From: Actinomadura_C alba
GTDB taxonomy: Bacteria; Actinomycetota; Actinomycetes; Streptosporangiales; Streptosporangiaceae
Assembly: GCF_039530285.1 (NCBI RefSeq)
Contig: NZ_BAAAOK010000001.1
Coordinates: forward strand, 124,001-188,000
Direction of reading: 5' to 3'
DNA length: 64,000 nt
In this document: one piece after another, positions 52,848-64,000 of the stretch
Numbering within the stretch: the stretch's first letter is position 1
Layout of the letters: each line of letters begins with the position of its first letter
Made by a program: the position numbers and the translations under genes
Notes under the pieces: model-generated
What the model saw: only the letters and a program-made list of their open reading frames with translations
Database searches by the model: none
Told to the model about the DNA's origin: nothing

Positions 52848-55800
52848 GAGTCGTTCCTCCTGGAGTCGTCACCCGCAGGTGATCTTCTTGATGGGCCGGC
52901 ACCGGCGGTGACCGCCGAGAGCGGGCGCTCCGGATGGTCGACCGCGGCCTCGACCGCGAGCACCAGGTCCGCGGCAAGGCGTGCCACGGTCGCCCGGTCG
53001 AAGCGGTCGACGGAGTACTCGAGCAGGCAGTGCACCGGCCCGTCGTCCGGGGGCTCGTAGAAGCTGAGGGTCAGATCGGCTCTGAGCGCCCCGGTCGGCA
53101 CCGGCTCGAACCGCGCGCCGGCCCCGCCGAGATCGGCGAGTCGCGCCGCCTCGTGATGGACGACCATCACCTGGGGGGCGAGCGTGCGCGGTGCGGCCTC
53201 GCCCGCGCCGAGCGCCGCCACGACCTGGTCGAACGGGACGTCCTGCCGGTCGAAGGCGCTGAGGTCGGTCTCGCGCACGCGGGCCAGCAGGTCGAGGAAG
53301 CGCGGGTCACTGGAGGTGTCCGTGCGGAGCACCAGGGTGTTGGAGAAACACCCGACCAGCCCGCCCAGCGCCTCCTCGGTGCGGCCAGCGACCAGAGTGC
53401 CGATCGGCAGGTCCTCCCCCGCCCCTTCGCGGGACAGCAGCGTGGCCAGCGCCGCCTGCAGGACCATGAACATGCTCGTTCCGGTCCGCCGGGCCAGCCG
53501 GTCGACGCCGCGGTGCAGCCGCCGGTCGAGCACGACCTCGACGAAGTCGCCGCGATGGGACGGCACGGCCGGCCTCGGTCGGTCCGTGGGCAGCGCCAGC
53601 TCGGCGGGGACGTCCCGGAGGGCCGCCCGCCAGTAGCCGATCTGCCGGGCGCACCTGCTGTCGGGATCGGCGGGTTCGCCGAGGAGCTCCCGTGACCACA
53701 GCGTGTAGTCGGCATAGCCGACCGGCAGCGGTTCCCAGCCGGGAGCCCGCCCGTCGCCGCGGGCCGCGTAGGCGGTGGCGAGGTCGCGCACCAGCGGCAC
53801 GATGGACCACTCGTCGACGCCGATGTAGTGCCCGGTCAGCAGCAGCACCTGCTCGCCGCAGTCGCCGGTCAGCAGGCGGGCGCGGAACGGCGGCTCGTGC
53901 GCCAGAGCGGGACCGGTACGGACCAGCGCGGCCAGCCGGTCGCCGATCGCGCCGCAGCGGCCGTCGCGGCCGCCGTCGCAGGCACCGTCGCACTGCACCG
54001 TCAGCACTTCCGCGCCCGGTGCGGGCGACGCGGCCGCCACCCGCTGCCAGAGCTCCGGATCCGGCCCGTCCGGCCGGTCCGGCCGCCGCGCCCGATGGGG
54101 CCGGTGGGGCCGGTCCGTGCCGGTCTCGGCGAAGACGGTACGCAGGGGTTCGTGCCGTTCGACGACATCGCGCAACGCCGCCCGCAGCGCACCGGCGTCC
54201 AGAGGCACGGGCGAACGCAACGCCACGGCGATGTCCCAGGGCGCGTTCCCACCGGCGGCGCGGTGCAGCGCCCACTGCCGTCGCTGGGCCGGGGCCGCCG
54301 GGAGCCGCTCCGGCCGTTCGACGGCCCTCAGCGGCGGGCGGCCGGCCGTGGCGCCGGCCAGCCGGCCGGCCAGCGCCGCCACCGTGGGGGCGTTGAAGAC
54401 GTCGCGTACGGTCAGGTCCACGTCGAGCGTCGAGCGGATCCGCCCGAGCAGCCGCATCGCCGCCATGGAGTGGCCGCCCAGGGCGAAGAAATCGTCGTGG
54501 ACCCCCACCTCGGGCAGCGCGAGGATCTCCGCGAACAGACCGGCGAGCAGGTGCTGCTCGGGTGTCGTGGGCAGATCCTCGCCGGTGCGGGCCGACCAGT
54601 CGGGCGCCGGCAGCGCGCGGCGGTCGAGCTTGCCGTTCGGCGTCAGCGGCAGCGGCCCCGGCAGCGCCACGATCGTCGCCGGCACCATGTACTCCGGCAG
54701 GAACCGCGCCACGTGAGCACGTACGTCTGCGGTGTCGACCGGCCCGGCCGCCGGGGCGGCGTAGCCGACCAACCGGATCACCTCACCGGCCCGGTGGACC
54801 ACCACGGCCGCCTGCGCCACGGCCGGATGCCGGGTCAGCGCCGCCTCGATCTCACCGGGTTCGATCCGGAAACCGCGGATCTTGAGCTGGTCGTCCACCC
54901 TGCCGAGGAAGTCCAGGGTGCCGTCAGCGCGCCACCGCGCCCGGTCGCCCGTACGGTACATCCGCGCGCCCGGCGGGCCGAACGGGCACGCGACGAACCG
55001 TTCGGCGGTCAGACCCGGTCGGCCCAGGTATCCGCGCGCCAGGCCGCGCCCGGCGACGTACAGCTCCCCGGCCACGCCCTGCGGCACCGGGCGCAGGGCG
55101 GCGTCGAGCACAAAGGCGCGGGTGTTCGGGTCGGGACGGCCGATCGGCACCGCGCCCCGCCGGCCCCGCTCGGCCGTCCAGAGCGTGGAGTTCACCGTCG
55201 CCTCGGTCAGCCCGTACGCGACGAACAGGTTCAGCCGCTCGGCCCACCGGTCGACGACCTCCGGGGGGACGGTCTCGGTGCCGACCAGCACGGTCGAGCC
55301 CTCGGGCAGCTCGCAGCCGGCCGGCAGCGCCGACACCAGCGACGGGGGCAGGATCATGTGCGTGACGCCCTGCTCGCGGATGAAGTCGGTGAGCGCCGGG
55401 CCCGCGACCCGCGCCTCGTCCGGCATGAGGACGAGGCGGGCGCCGGTGCACAGGGACATCGCCAGTTCGAAGACGGCCACGTCGAAGCCGACCGACGCGA
55501 ACTGCAGCACCCGGCTGCTCGCCTCGACGCCCATCCGGTCGACGGCGGTGGCGACCAGGCTGCCGATCCCCTCGTGCGGGACGACGACGCCCTTCGGCCG
55601 GCCGGTCGACCCGGACGTGTAGATGACATAGGCGGCGGAATCGAGCGGGACCTCCGCGCCGCGCGACTCACTCGCCTGGACGTCCCCGCCCTCGACGGCG
55701 CCGTACCCGTCCCCAGCGCCGTCCGGGTCGTCGAGCAGCAGCCGGCTCACGTTCTCGACCTCGGGGATCCGCCCGGTCACGCTCTCGGTGGCGACGACCA

Positions 55801-58556
55801 GCCGAGCACCGGAGTCGGCCAGCATGTACGCGATGCGGTCGGCGGGATGCGTCAGGTCCAACGGCAGGTACGCCGCTCCGAGCCTCAGCACGCCGAGCAC
55901 GGTCGCGACCATCTCGACCGACCGGGGCACGGCGACGCCGACGACGCTCCCGGGGCCGGTCCCGTGCCGTTCCAGCCTCCGCGCCACACGCTCGGCCTCG
56001 GCGTCCAGCCGCGCGTACGTCACCGACCTCGCCCGGTCGACCGCGGCGATCGCGTCCGGTGTCTCGGCGACCCGCCGGTCGAACAGCGCCGGCAGCGACG
56101 CCTCGGGCACCGACCGGTCCGTCGCGTTGAAGACCTCGACCACGCGGTGCCGCTCGGCGGGGCCGAGCACGTCGATCCGGCTCACCGCCACCGCCGGGTC
56201 GGCCGCCACGGCGTCGACCAGCCGGCTCAACCGGTCACCGAGACCCTCGGCGGTCGCCCGGTCGAACAGGTCGGTGCGGTACTCCAGCAGGCAGGCGATC
56301 CGGCCCGTGGCACCGTCCTCGGCGAAGGAGAACACCAGGTCGAACTTGGCCGTCTCGGTCTCGAAGTGCTCCTCTTCGACGTCGAGCCCGGCCAGCTCGA
56401 ACCCGCCGCCGATGCGGTTGCGGTAGCCGACCATGACCTGGAAGAGGGGGTTACGGCCGGGTGAGCGTGCCGGGTTGACCGCCTCGACGACCGCGTCGAA
56501 CGGCACGTCCTGGTGGGAGAACGCGGCCAGGTCCGTCTCGCGCACCCGGGCGACGAGCTCGGTGAAGCTCGGGTCGCCCGAGACGTCGGTGCGCAGCACG
56601 AGCGTGTTGACGAAGAAGCCGACGAGGTCGTCGAGCGCGTCGTCGGTCCGGCCGGCGACCGGGGCGCCGAGCGGGATGTCCTCGCCCGCGCCCAGCCGGT
56701 GCAGAAGCGCGGCCACCGCCGCCTGCAGCACCATGAACATGCTCGCCCCGGTCTCGCGGGCCAGCCGCCGCAGTCCCCGGCACGACTCCGGGTCGAGCTC
56801 GACCTCGAGATCGCCGCCGTGCGACGCGGGCCGCGCCGGATGGGCGCGGTCGGCGGGCAGCTCCAGCTGCTCGGGGGCTCCGCTCAGAGTCTCGCGCCAG
56901 TAGTGGAGCTGGCGGGCGGCCAGGCCGCCCGGATCCGAGAGGTCACCGAGCAGCCGCCGCTGCCAAAGCGTGTAGTCGGCGTACTGGACCGGCAGCGGAG
57001 TCCAGCCGGGAGCGCCGCCCCTCCGGCGGGCGGCGTAGGCCTCGCCCAGGTCCCTGAGGAACGGCCGGTCCGACCACTCGTCCGTCGTGATGTGGTGCAG
57101 CAACAGCACGATGACGTGTTCGTCGGGGCCGGTCTCGGCGATCGTCACGCGCAGCGGCGGCTCGGTGGCCAGGTCGAAGGGCCGGGCGACGGCGTCGCGG
57201 ACCAGCCGGGCCACTCCCCCGGGCTGCTCGGAAACCTCGGCGGCCGGGATCACCTCGACCACCGGCCGTGCCTCACCGGCCGGAAGCACGCGCTGGTACG
57301 GCACGCCCTCGCGTTCGCCGATGAGGGTGCGCAGGGCCTCGTGCCGTTCCATGACGTCGCCGAGCGCGGCGCGGAACGCGGGGACGTCGAGCGCCCCCCG
57401 CACCCGGGCGACCAGCGGGAAGTTGTACGCCGCCGAAGCGCCGTCCATCTGCTGCAGCAGCCACAGCCGGCGCTGCGCGAACGACAGCGGCGGCTCGGCC
57501 GGCCGGTCGGCGGCGGTCCCGCGGGTCAGCGCGGGGCGGGCCGGCCCGCCGTCCGCACCGGCCCGGACGACCAGCTCGGCGACGGTCGGAGCCTCGAACA
57601 GGTCGCGGATCGCGAGCTCGGCGGCGAGTGCCGTGCGCGCCCGGCTGATCAGCCGGGTGGCCAGCAGCGAGTGGCCGCCGAGGTCGAAGAAGCCGTCGTC
57701 GATCCCCACCCGGGCGTCGTCGCCGAGACCGAGGACCTCGGCGAACAGCTCGCAGAGGATCCTCTCCTGCGGTGAGCGCGGCGGGCGGCTCCGCGCGGAC
57801 GCCGTCACCGCCGGCGCGGGCAGCGCGGCGACGTCGAGCTTGCCATTGACCGTCAGCGGCAGCCGCTCGACCGGCATGAGGGCGGCCGGCACCATGTAGT
57901 CGGGCAGGCGCGCCTTCAGGTGCGCGCGCAGCGCCGCCGTGAACGCGCCGTCGGCCGAGCCGTCCGCACCACCGGTCGAACCGGTCACACCGTCCGCCGT
58001 GTCCGCGAGTTCACCCGGATCGGTCCCCTCGCCCCGGCGGACCACGTAGCCGATGAGGCGCTTGACGGAGCCGGGGCCGGAGCCGTCGGCGATCACCGCG
58101 GCGTGGGCCACCTCGGGATGCTCGGACAGGGCGGCCTCGATCTCGCCCGGCTCGACCCGGTAGCCCCGGATCTTGACCTGGTCGTCGGTGCGGCCGAGGA
58201 AGTCGAGGTTTCCGTCGGGCGCGCGCCGCACCAGGTCTCCGGTCCGGTACATGCGGGCGCCGGGCACGGCGGCGAACGGGTCGGCGACGAACCGGTCCGC
58301 GGTGAGGCCGGGTCGGCGGTGGTAGCCGCGGGCCAGTCCGACGCCGCCGATGTACAGCTCTCCCGGGGTTCCGGGCGGCACCGGCCGCAGCCAGGTGTCG
58401 AGCACGTAGGCACGCGTGTTGAAGATCGGCCGCCCGACGGTCGGCGTGACGCTGTCGGCGGTCGCGGCGCCCAGCGTGTTGATGGTGTACTCCGTCGGCC
58501 CGTACAGGTTGTACCCGGCCGTTCCCTCTGTCTCGCGCAGGCGGGTCCACACCGTG
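52844..58556 (-). CDS. Siderophore NRPS, 3' portion: A2 end-PCP2-C3-A3-PCP3-C4
   Basis: This ~1900-residue continuation of the NRPS lies downstream of the frameshift near 58,557. In order it holds the end of A2 (YNLYGPTEYTIN), PCP2 (LGGHSLLA, ~57,680), C3 (HHITTDEWS, ~57,090), A3 (TSGSTGRPKG ~55,600; read-out residues D-V-F-I-L-G-A-V-N, no firm substrate), PCP3 (LGGHSMAA, ~54,470) and a terminal condensation-like domain C4. C4 reads HYIGVDEW where HHxxxDG is expected, with Tyr replacing the second His, and no PCP, thioesterase or reductase follows. A2 is assigned (N5-hydroxy)ornithine by the code DMENLGLIN assembled across the break. It overlaps mbtH. Confidence 0.9.
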
Positions 58557-61500
58557 TCGGCACCGCCTCACCGCCCAGCAGGACCAGCACGGGCCGGTGC
58601 CGCCACCCGCCCGCGCCGGCCGCGCCGACCGGATCGTCTGAGCCGCTCGAGCCGCCCGAGTCGTCGCCGGCGTCCGCGGCGTCCGGCCGGTCGTCGCCGG
58701 TCAGCAGGCCCTGCTCGATGAGGTGGTGGGCGTACGTGGGCGTGACGTTGACGACGTCGACGCGGTGCCGGTCGCAGTAGGCCACCAGCGCCTCGGCGTC
58801 CCGCCTGAGCTCCTCGTCGCAGATGTGCACCTCGTGCCCCTCGACCAGCCACAGGAGTTCCTCCCACGACATGTCGAAGGCGAAGGACACCGTGTGGGCC
58901 ACCCGCAGCCGCCGCCCGCCGGCCGACGCCACCGCGGGATCGAAGATGGCCTCCCGGTGGTTCAGCTGCATGTTCGTCAGGCCCCAATAAGGCGTGACCA
59001 CGCCCTTGGGACGCCCGGTCGAGCCGGACGTGTAGATGATGTACGCGGGGTGCTCCATCCGGCCGGGCCGGGTGCGCGCGAACTCCGCCCGCTCGACGCC
59101 GGTCAGCGCGCCGGCCGGGACCGCAGCCAGCTCGGCGGCGGTGGCCGGATCGTCGAGCAGCACCGGCCGCGGCACGTTGCCCGGGAGCGACGCGGCGACG
59201 GCCGCCGTCGACAGCACGCATGCCGGCGCCGTGTCGGCGAGCATGTGCGCGAGCCGCTCCGCCGGGTGGTCGAGGTCCATCGGCAGGTAGGCGGCGCCGG
59301 TACGGAGCACCGCGAACAGCGCCGCGACCATGTCGGCCGACCGCGGCAGGGCCAGCGCCACCACCCGCTCGGGACCGGCGCCGCGGGCCAGCAGCAGCCG
59401 CGCGAGCCGGTTGACCCGGGCGTCGAGCTCGGCGTACGTCAAGGTCTGCTCGCCGAAGACGAGCGCCACCGCGTCGGGGGTTCGGGCCGCCTGCGCCTCC
59501 AGCAGCTCGGCGACGGTCTCGTCCACCAGCGGCCGCGCGGTGGCGTCGCGCTCGGCGGCGAGCTCCCTGCGTTCGTCCGGCGTACGGAGGTCCAGCTCAC
59601 CCACCCGCGCCGTGAGGTCGGCGGCCAGCCTCCCGAGCAGGGTCGTGAATCGGGTCAGCAGGGCCGTCGCGGTTCCGGCCCCGATGACGTCGGACCGGTG
59701 CGCGAGCATCACCCGCAGCCGCTCGCCGGGGGTCACGACCAGGGTGAGCGGATAGTGCGTGGCGTCCACGCCGCCGACCTCAATGACGCCGTGCCCGTCC
59801 CGCAGCTCCGCGAAGGTGTCCTCGCCGCCGACGTTCTGCAGGACGTAGAGCGTGTCGAAGAGCCGGCCGTGCCCGCTCTCGCGCTGGATGTCGCCGAGCC
59901 CGAGGTACTCATGCGGCATGAGCTCCGCGCGCTCGGCCTGGATCCGCCGCAGGAGGTCGAGTGCGGTCTCGCGCGGGTCGAGCGTGACGCGTACCGGGAC
60001 GGTGTTGAGGAACATCCCGATGATCTGGTCGGCGCCGGGCACGGCCGCCGGCCGGCCGCCCACGGCGGTGCCGAAGACCACGTCGGTACGGCCGACGGCG
60101 TCCGACAGCACGAGCGCCCAGGCGGCGTTGAGCACGGTGTTGAGGGTGAGCCCGTGCCGACGCGCCTGATCGCGCAGGCGTTCGCCGACCCGCGCCGGAA
60201 GCTCGGCCGAGAGGCGCTCGGGAATGGTCGGCTCGAGGCCGCGGTCGGCCGGGTCGACCAGGGTCGGCTCCCGCAGGCCCGACAGCGCGCGGCGCCACGC
60301 GTCCGCCGCGAGGGCGGTGTCCTGCTCGTCCAGCCAGGCGAGGTGGTCGCGGTAGGAGCCGGGCCGGGGCAGTCCCCGGTCGTCGCCGTTCCGGTCGTAG
60401 AGGGTGATGAGCTGCTCGACGAACAACCGCGCCGACCACCCGTCCCACAACATGAGGTGGTGGGCGACCACGAGCCGGTCGCGTTCCGGGGCCAGCCGGA
60501 TGAGGATGAGCCGGCACAGCGGTGGGTCGGCCAGGTCGAAGCGCCGGGTGCGGTCCTCGGCCATGATCCGCTCGGCGTGAGCCAGCCGGTCGCCCTCGGG
60601 CAGCGAGGTCAGGTCGACGACCTGCAGGGGCGGCTCCGGGTCGGTGCCGATGAACTGCACCGGCCGGGTAAGCCCGTCGCTGGTGAATCCGGCGCGCAGG
60701 CCGGCGTTGCGCGCCAGCAGCGTCGCGCACGCCGCGCGCAGCCGGTCGGCGTCGACGCGGTGCGCGAAGTCGAGGGCCACCTGCGCGGTGTAGACGTCGA
60801 GGGCGTGCCGGTCGTAGCTGGAGTGGAAGAACAGCCCTTCCTGCAGCGGCGACAGCGGCCAGATGTCCTCGACCGGCACCGGGCTGACGTTCCGTACCCG
60901 GTCGAGCTCTTCCTCGGTGAGGGTCACCAGATCGCGGGCCGGCCCGCTCGCACCGGCCGCTCCCAGGCGACCGGAGCCGGCCGGAGACCCCGTGCGGGCC
61001 GTCGCGGCGAGCGCCGCCGGGGTCCGCCGCTCGAACACATCGCGCGGGCTGAGGTCGAGGCCGCCGGCACGCGCCCGCCCGGCGACCGTGATGGACAGGA
61101 TGCTGTCGCCCCCGAGCACGAAGAAGTCCTCGTCGGGACCCACGTCGGCCAGCCCGAGCACATCGGCGTAGATCTCGCAGAGCAGCCGCTCGCGCTCGTC
61201 GCCGGGCGCCCGGGTCACCGTGCGCACCGGCGCCGGGGCGGGCAGGGCGTCGCGGTCGATCTTGCCGCTCGGGGTCAGCGGCAGCTCGTCGAGGAGCACG
61301 AAGGCGTCCGGCACCATCGGTGCCGGCAGCGACGCCGCCAGTCCGGTCCGCAGCCCGTCGGCGTCGGGCCGCGTCCCGGGCCGCGGTACGACGTAGCCCA
61401 CGAGCCGCGCCGCACCCGGGCCGTCGTGACGACCGGCCACCGCGGCGGCGGCGACGCCGGGCTCACGGGCGAGCGCCGCCTCGACCTCGCCGAGCTCGAT

Positions 61501-64000
61501 CCGATTGCCGCGGATCTTGACCTGCCGGTCGACCCGCCCGAGGTATTCGAGGACGCCACCGCCGCCCGCCGTACCGTCGGCCGTGCCGTCTGTCGTGCCG
61601 TCTGTCAGGTCGGCCGCCCTGCCGTTCGGCTCCGTGCCGGCGCGCCACCGCACCAGGTCCCCGGTGCGGTACATCCGCTCGCCGGGGCCGCCGAACGGGT
61701 CGGCGACGAACCTCTCCGCCGTGGCACCTGGCCGGGCGTGGTAGCCGCGCGCCAGCTGGGCACCGGCGATGTACAGCTCGCCGGGCGCTCCGGCGGGCAC
61801 GGGCCGCAGGCAGTCGTCGAGGACCCGCAGCCGGGTGTTCCACACCGGCCGCCCGATGGGCACGGCCGTCCGGCCGCCCTGGTCGTGCTGCCAGTACGTG
61901 ACCTGCACCGCCGTCTCGGTCGGCCCGTAGACGTTGTAGAGCGGCACGCCGGTCAGATCGCGCCACCGGTCCGCGACCTCACCGGTCAGGGCGTCTCCGC
62001 CGGTGAAGACCCGCCGCAGGTCGGGCAGGCCGTCCACCTCGTCACCCGCCTCGCCCGCGTCTTCGCGGGCGGCGGCCCGCTGGAACGGGGCGAGCATGGA
62101 CGACACAAGGGTCATCGTGGTGACCCGCTCGTCCCGGACGAGCCGGGCGAGGTACGCGGGGTCGCGGTGCCCGTCGGGGCGGGCCGGCACGACGGCGGCC
62201 CCCTCGATGAGCGGCCAGAAGATCTCCAGTATCGAGGGGTCGAAGCCGGCGGACATCTGGTGCAGCACGCGGTCGTCGGCGTCGAGCGGGAAGGTGGCCC
62301 GCATCCAGGTGAGCTGGCTCATGATGGCCCGGTGGGCGACCAGCACGCCCTTGGGCCGGCCGGTCGAGCCGGACGTGTAGATGAGATAGGCGGGATGGTT
62401 CGGCAGGGCCCGGCCCCCATGCCGGGGGGCGGGTTGTCCGGAGACCGGCTCCCCGGCCGTGGCCGCGTCGGCCCCGGCGTCCAGCAGGAGCCGCGCCGGG
62501 CCGCCCTCAGGGAGCCGCGCGGCGGTGTCCGCCGTGGTCACGGCGATGCTCGCCGCCGAGTCGGAGAGCATGAACGCCACCCGGTCGGCGGGATGGTCAA
62601 CGTCGATGGGCAGATAGGCGGCACCCGCCTTCAGCACGCCGAGGAGCGCGACGATCAGCTCGGCCGAGCGCGGCACGGCGACCGCCACGACGGCCTCGGG
62701 GCCCGCGCCGCTCGCTCGCAGGCGCTCGGCGAGCGTCTCCGCCCGCCGGTCCAGCTCGGCATAGGTCACCCGCTCGCCACCGGACACGAGCGCCGTCGCG
62801 TTCGGGCACCGGGCGGCCCGGCTCTCGAAGGCGTCGGCCAATGTGGCGTGCGGAACGCGCCGTTCCGCTCCGGTGAGGACGGCCGACTCCAGCCGGCTCT
62901 CGTCCGCCGACAGGAGGTCGACGCTCGCGACCGGCCGGTCCGGATCGGCGGCCACCGCGGCCAGGATCCGGGTCAGGCGCTCGGCGATCCGCTCCACGGC
63001 GGCGCGGCCGAGCCGTCCGGCGTCGTGCTCGAACCGCAGCCCGAGCCGCCGCCCGGGCAGCACGATCAGCGCGAGGGGGTAGTGGCCGCTGCTGGTGAAC
63101 TCCTGGCCGGTGATCTCCAGGGTGCCGGTGCGGTCCCGAAGGTCGCCGGCGCTCGCGTAGTTCTCGAAGACGACGAGGGTGTCGAAGAGGTCGACTTGGC
63201 CGGTGAGCCGCTGGATCTCCGCCAGCCCGAGGTGCTGGTGGTCGAGCAGCTCGACCTGCTCGGCCTGCAGCCGCTCGAGGGTGGCGCCGAGCGACCCGCC
63301 CGGCCGCCACCTCATCCGCACCGGCAGCGTGTTGATGAACAGGCCGACCATCGCCTCGATGCCGTCCACGTCGGCGTCGCGGCCCGAGACCGTGGTGCCG
63401 AACACCACGTCGCCGTGGCCGGTGAGCCGGCCCAGCAGAAGCCCCCACGCCCCCTGCACGAGGGTGTTCAGCGTCAGCCCGCGCTCGCGGGCGCGGGCGA
63501 CCAGCCCGGCGGTGAGCTCCTCGGGCAGGTCGATCCGGATCCGCTCGGGGCGGGCGGTGCGCGCACCGCGCTCTGGACCGGCCGACACCAACCGGGTCGG
63601 CCCGTCGAGCCCGGCGAGCGCGGCCCGCCATGCCTCCCGCGCGGCGTCCCGGTCGCGAGACGCCAGCCGGCCGAGGTACTCCCGGTAGGGGGTGACCGGC
63701 GGCAACCGCGGCGTCTCCCCGTCCGGGGCGTAGAGCGCGAGCAGTTCCCTGAGCATGATCGGCACCGACCAGCCGTCGGCCACGATGTGGTGGAACACCA
63801 GTATCAGGACGTGCCGGTCCGGAGCATGCCGGACCAGGACGCAGCGCAGCAGCGGAGGCCGGCCCAGGTCGAAGGGGCGGGCCCGCTCCTCGGCGGTGAG
63901 TGCCTCGAAGCGCTGCGCCCTTGTCGGCTCGTCGCCGCCGGACAGGTCGGCCTCCCGCCACGGGAGGGCGACCGCGTCGGCGGTGAACTGCACGACGCGC
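58557..64000 (-). CDS. Siderophore NRPS, 5' portion: (C1)-A1-PCP1-C2-A2 start (open at window edge)
   Basis: The frame is open to the right edge, so the true start lies outside. Domains are partial C1 (HHIVADGWS, ~63,790), A1 (TSGSTGRPKG ~62,360; YGPTETAV ~61,925; residues D-P-L-T-F-G-V-V-Q, no known match recalled), PCP1 (LGGDSILS, ~61,105), C2 (WPLSPLQEGLFFHS ~60,855; HHLMLWDGW ~60,450) and the front of A2 (TSGSTGRPKG ~59,020; FDMSWEE; VVNVTPTYA). The frame breaks after GGEAVP: CCGACACGG lacks one base compared with a continuing P-D-T-V reading. Unless this is a sequence error, the assembly line is split. It probably builds a hydroxamate-containing peptide siderophore. Confidence 0.9.

Noticed and set aside
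53828..56464. 878-codon plus-strand open frame opposite the NRPS
   Set aside because: It is antisense to well-motifed NRPS domains, is rich in Arg/Gly/Pro/His low-information sequence, and is a normal by-product of high GC at third codon positions.

Overview
The window is very GC-rich, gene-dense DNA from a filamentous-type actinomycete. GTG starts and ATGA/GTGA stop-start overlaps are common. It carries a PknB-type kinase, an actinobacterial L,D-transpeptidase, IdeR/DmdR-type iron boxes and an MbtH/NRPS siderophore locus. A Streptosporangiales-like genus is plausible, but the sequence alone does not fix the taxon. No phage, insertion sequence, CRISPR array or rRNA was seen. One tRNA gene, tRNA-Sec, is present.

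Layout. 0-11 kb: a truncated molybdopterin oxidoreductase, a membrane protein and a Ser/Thr kinase, followed by a decayed stretch (2.8-6.1 kb). That stretch holds remnants of a TPR regulator, a ROK regulator and an oligopeptide ABC ATPase next to intact 5-FTHF cyclo-ligase and HAD phosphatase genes. Then come a RidA/class V aminotransferase pair and a PadR/permease-prefix pair with a clear palindromic operator.

11.2-28.9 kb: a C2 (oxalate/glyoxylate) catabolic locus. A leftward operon, sucC-sucD-beta-carbonic anhydrase-hyi-glxR-gcl-aldehyde dehydrogenase, diverges from a rightward operon holding a ThDP acyl-CoA lyase/decarboxylase, formyl-CoA:oxalate CoA-transferase and an ADP-forming acyl-CoA synthetase. 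An OFA-family oxalate/formate transporter follows, then a GntR/FCD regulator, a MoeA paralogue and a PanE-like reductase. PanE-like proteins include the oxalyl-CoA reductase of Methylobacterium. A palindrome of the form ATAC-N-GTAT recurs in at least four regulatory regions of this locus and is probably the GntR operator. The inferred scheme is import of oxalate and activation to oxalyl-CoA. One branch then decarboxylates it to formyl-CoA/formate plus CO2; the other reduces it to glyoxylate, which goes to glycerate via Gcl and GlxR.

29-32.4 kb: a thioesterase, selD, tRNA-Sec and selB, without selA. With moeA next door, this fits supply of a selenocysteine- and Mo-dependent formate dehydrogenase encoded outside the window.

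32.4-43.6 kb: a mycosin-like membrane protein whose catalytic Asp and Ser are replaced, its anchored partner, a DEAD-box helicase, an SDR, a lipoprotein, a wHTH protein, an L,D-transpeptidase, a coiled-coil protein and two gene remnants. It also holds an iron-box-controlled isochorismate synthase homologue that has lost its catalytic residues.

43.6-64 kb: siderophore functions. These are a siderophore-interacting reductase, a heterodimeric ABC transporter with complementary degenerate ATP sites, and a siderophore-binding lipoprotein. A UvrA-like ATPase with a double-MerR regulator comes next, then mbtH and a multimodular NRPS that runs off the right edge. One NRPS adenylation domain carries the (hydroxy)ornithine code DMENLGLIN. 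The NRPS reading frame is broken by a one-base deletion near 58,557, and its last domain is an unusual condensation domain without a thioesterase.
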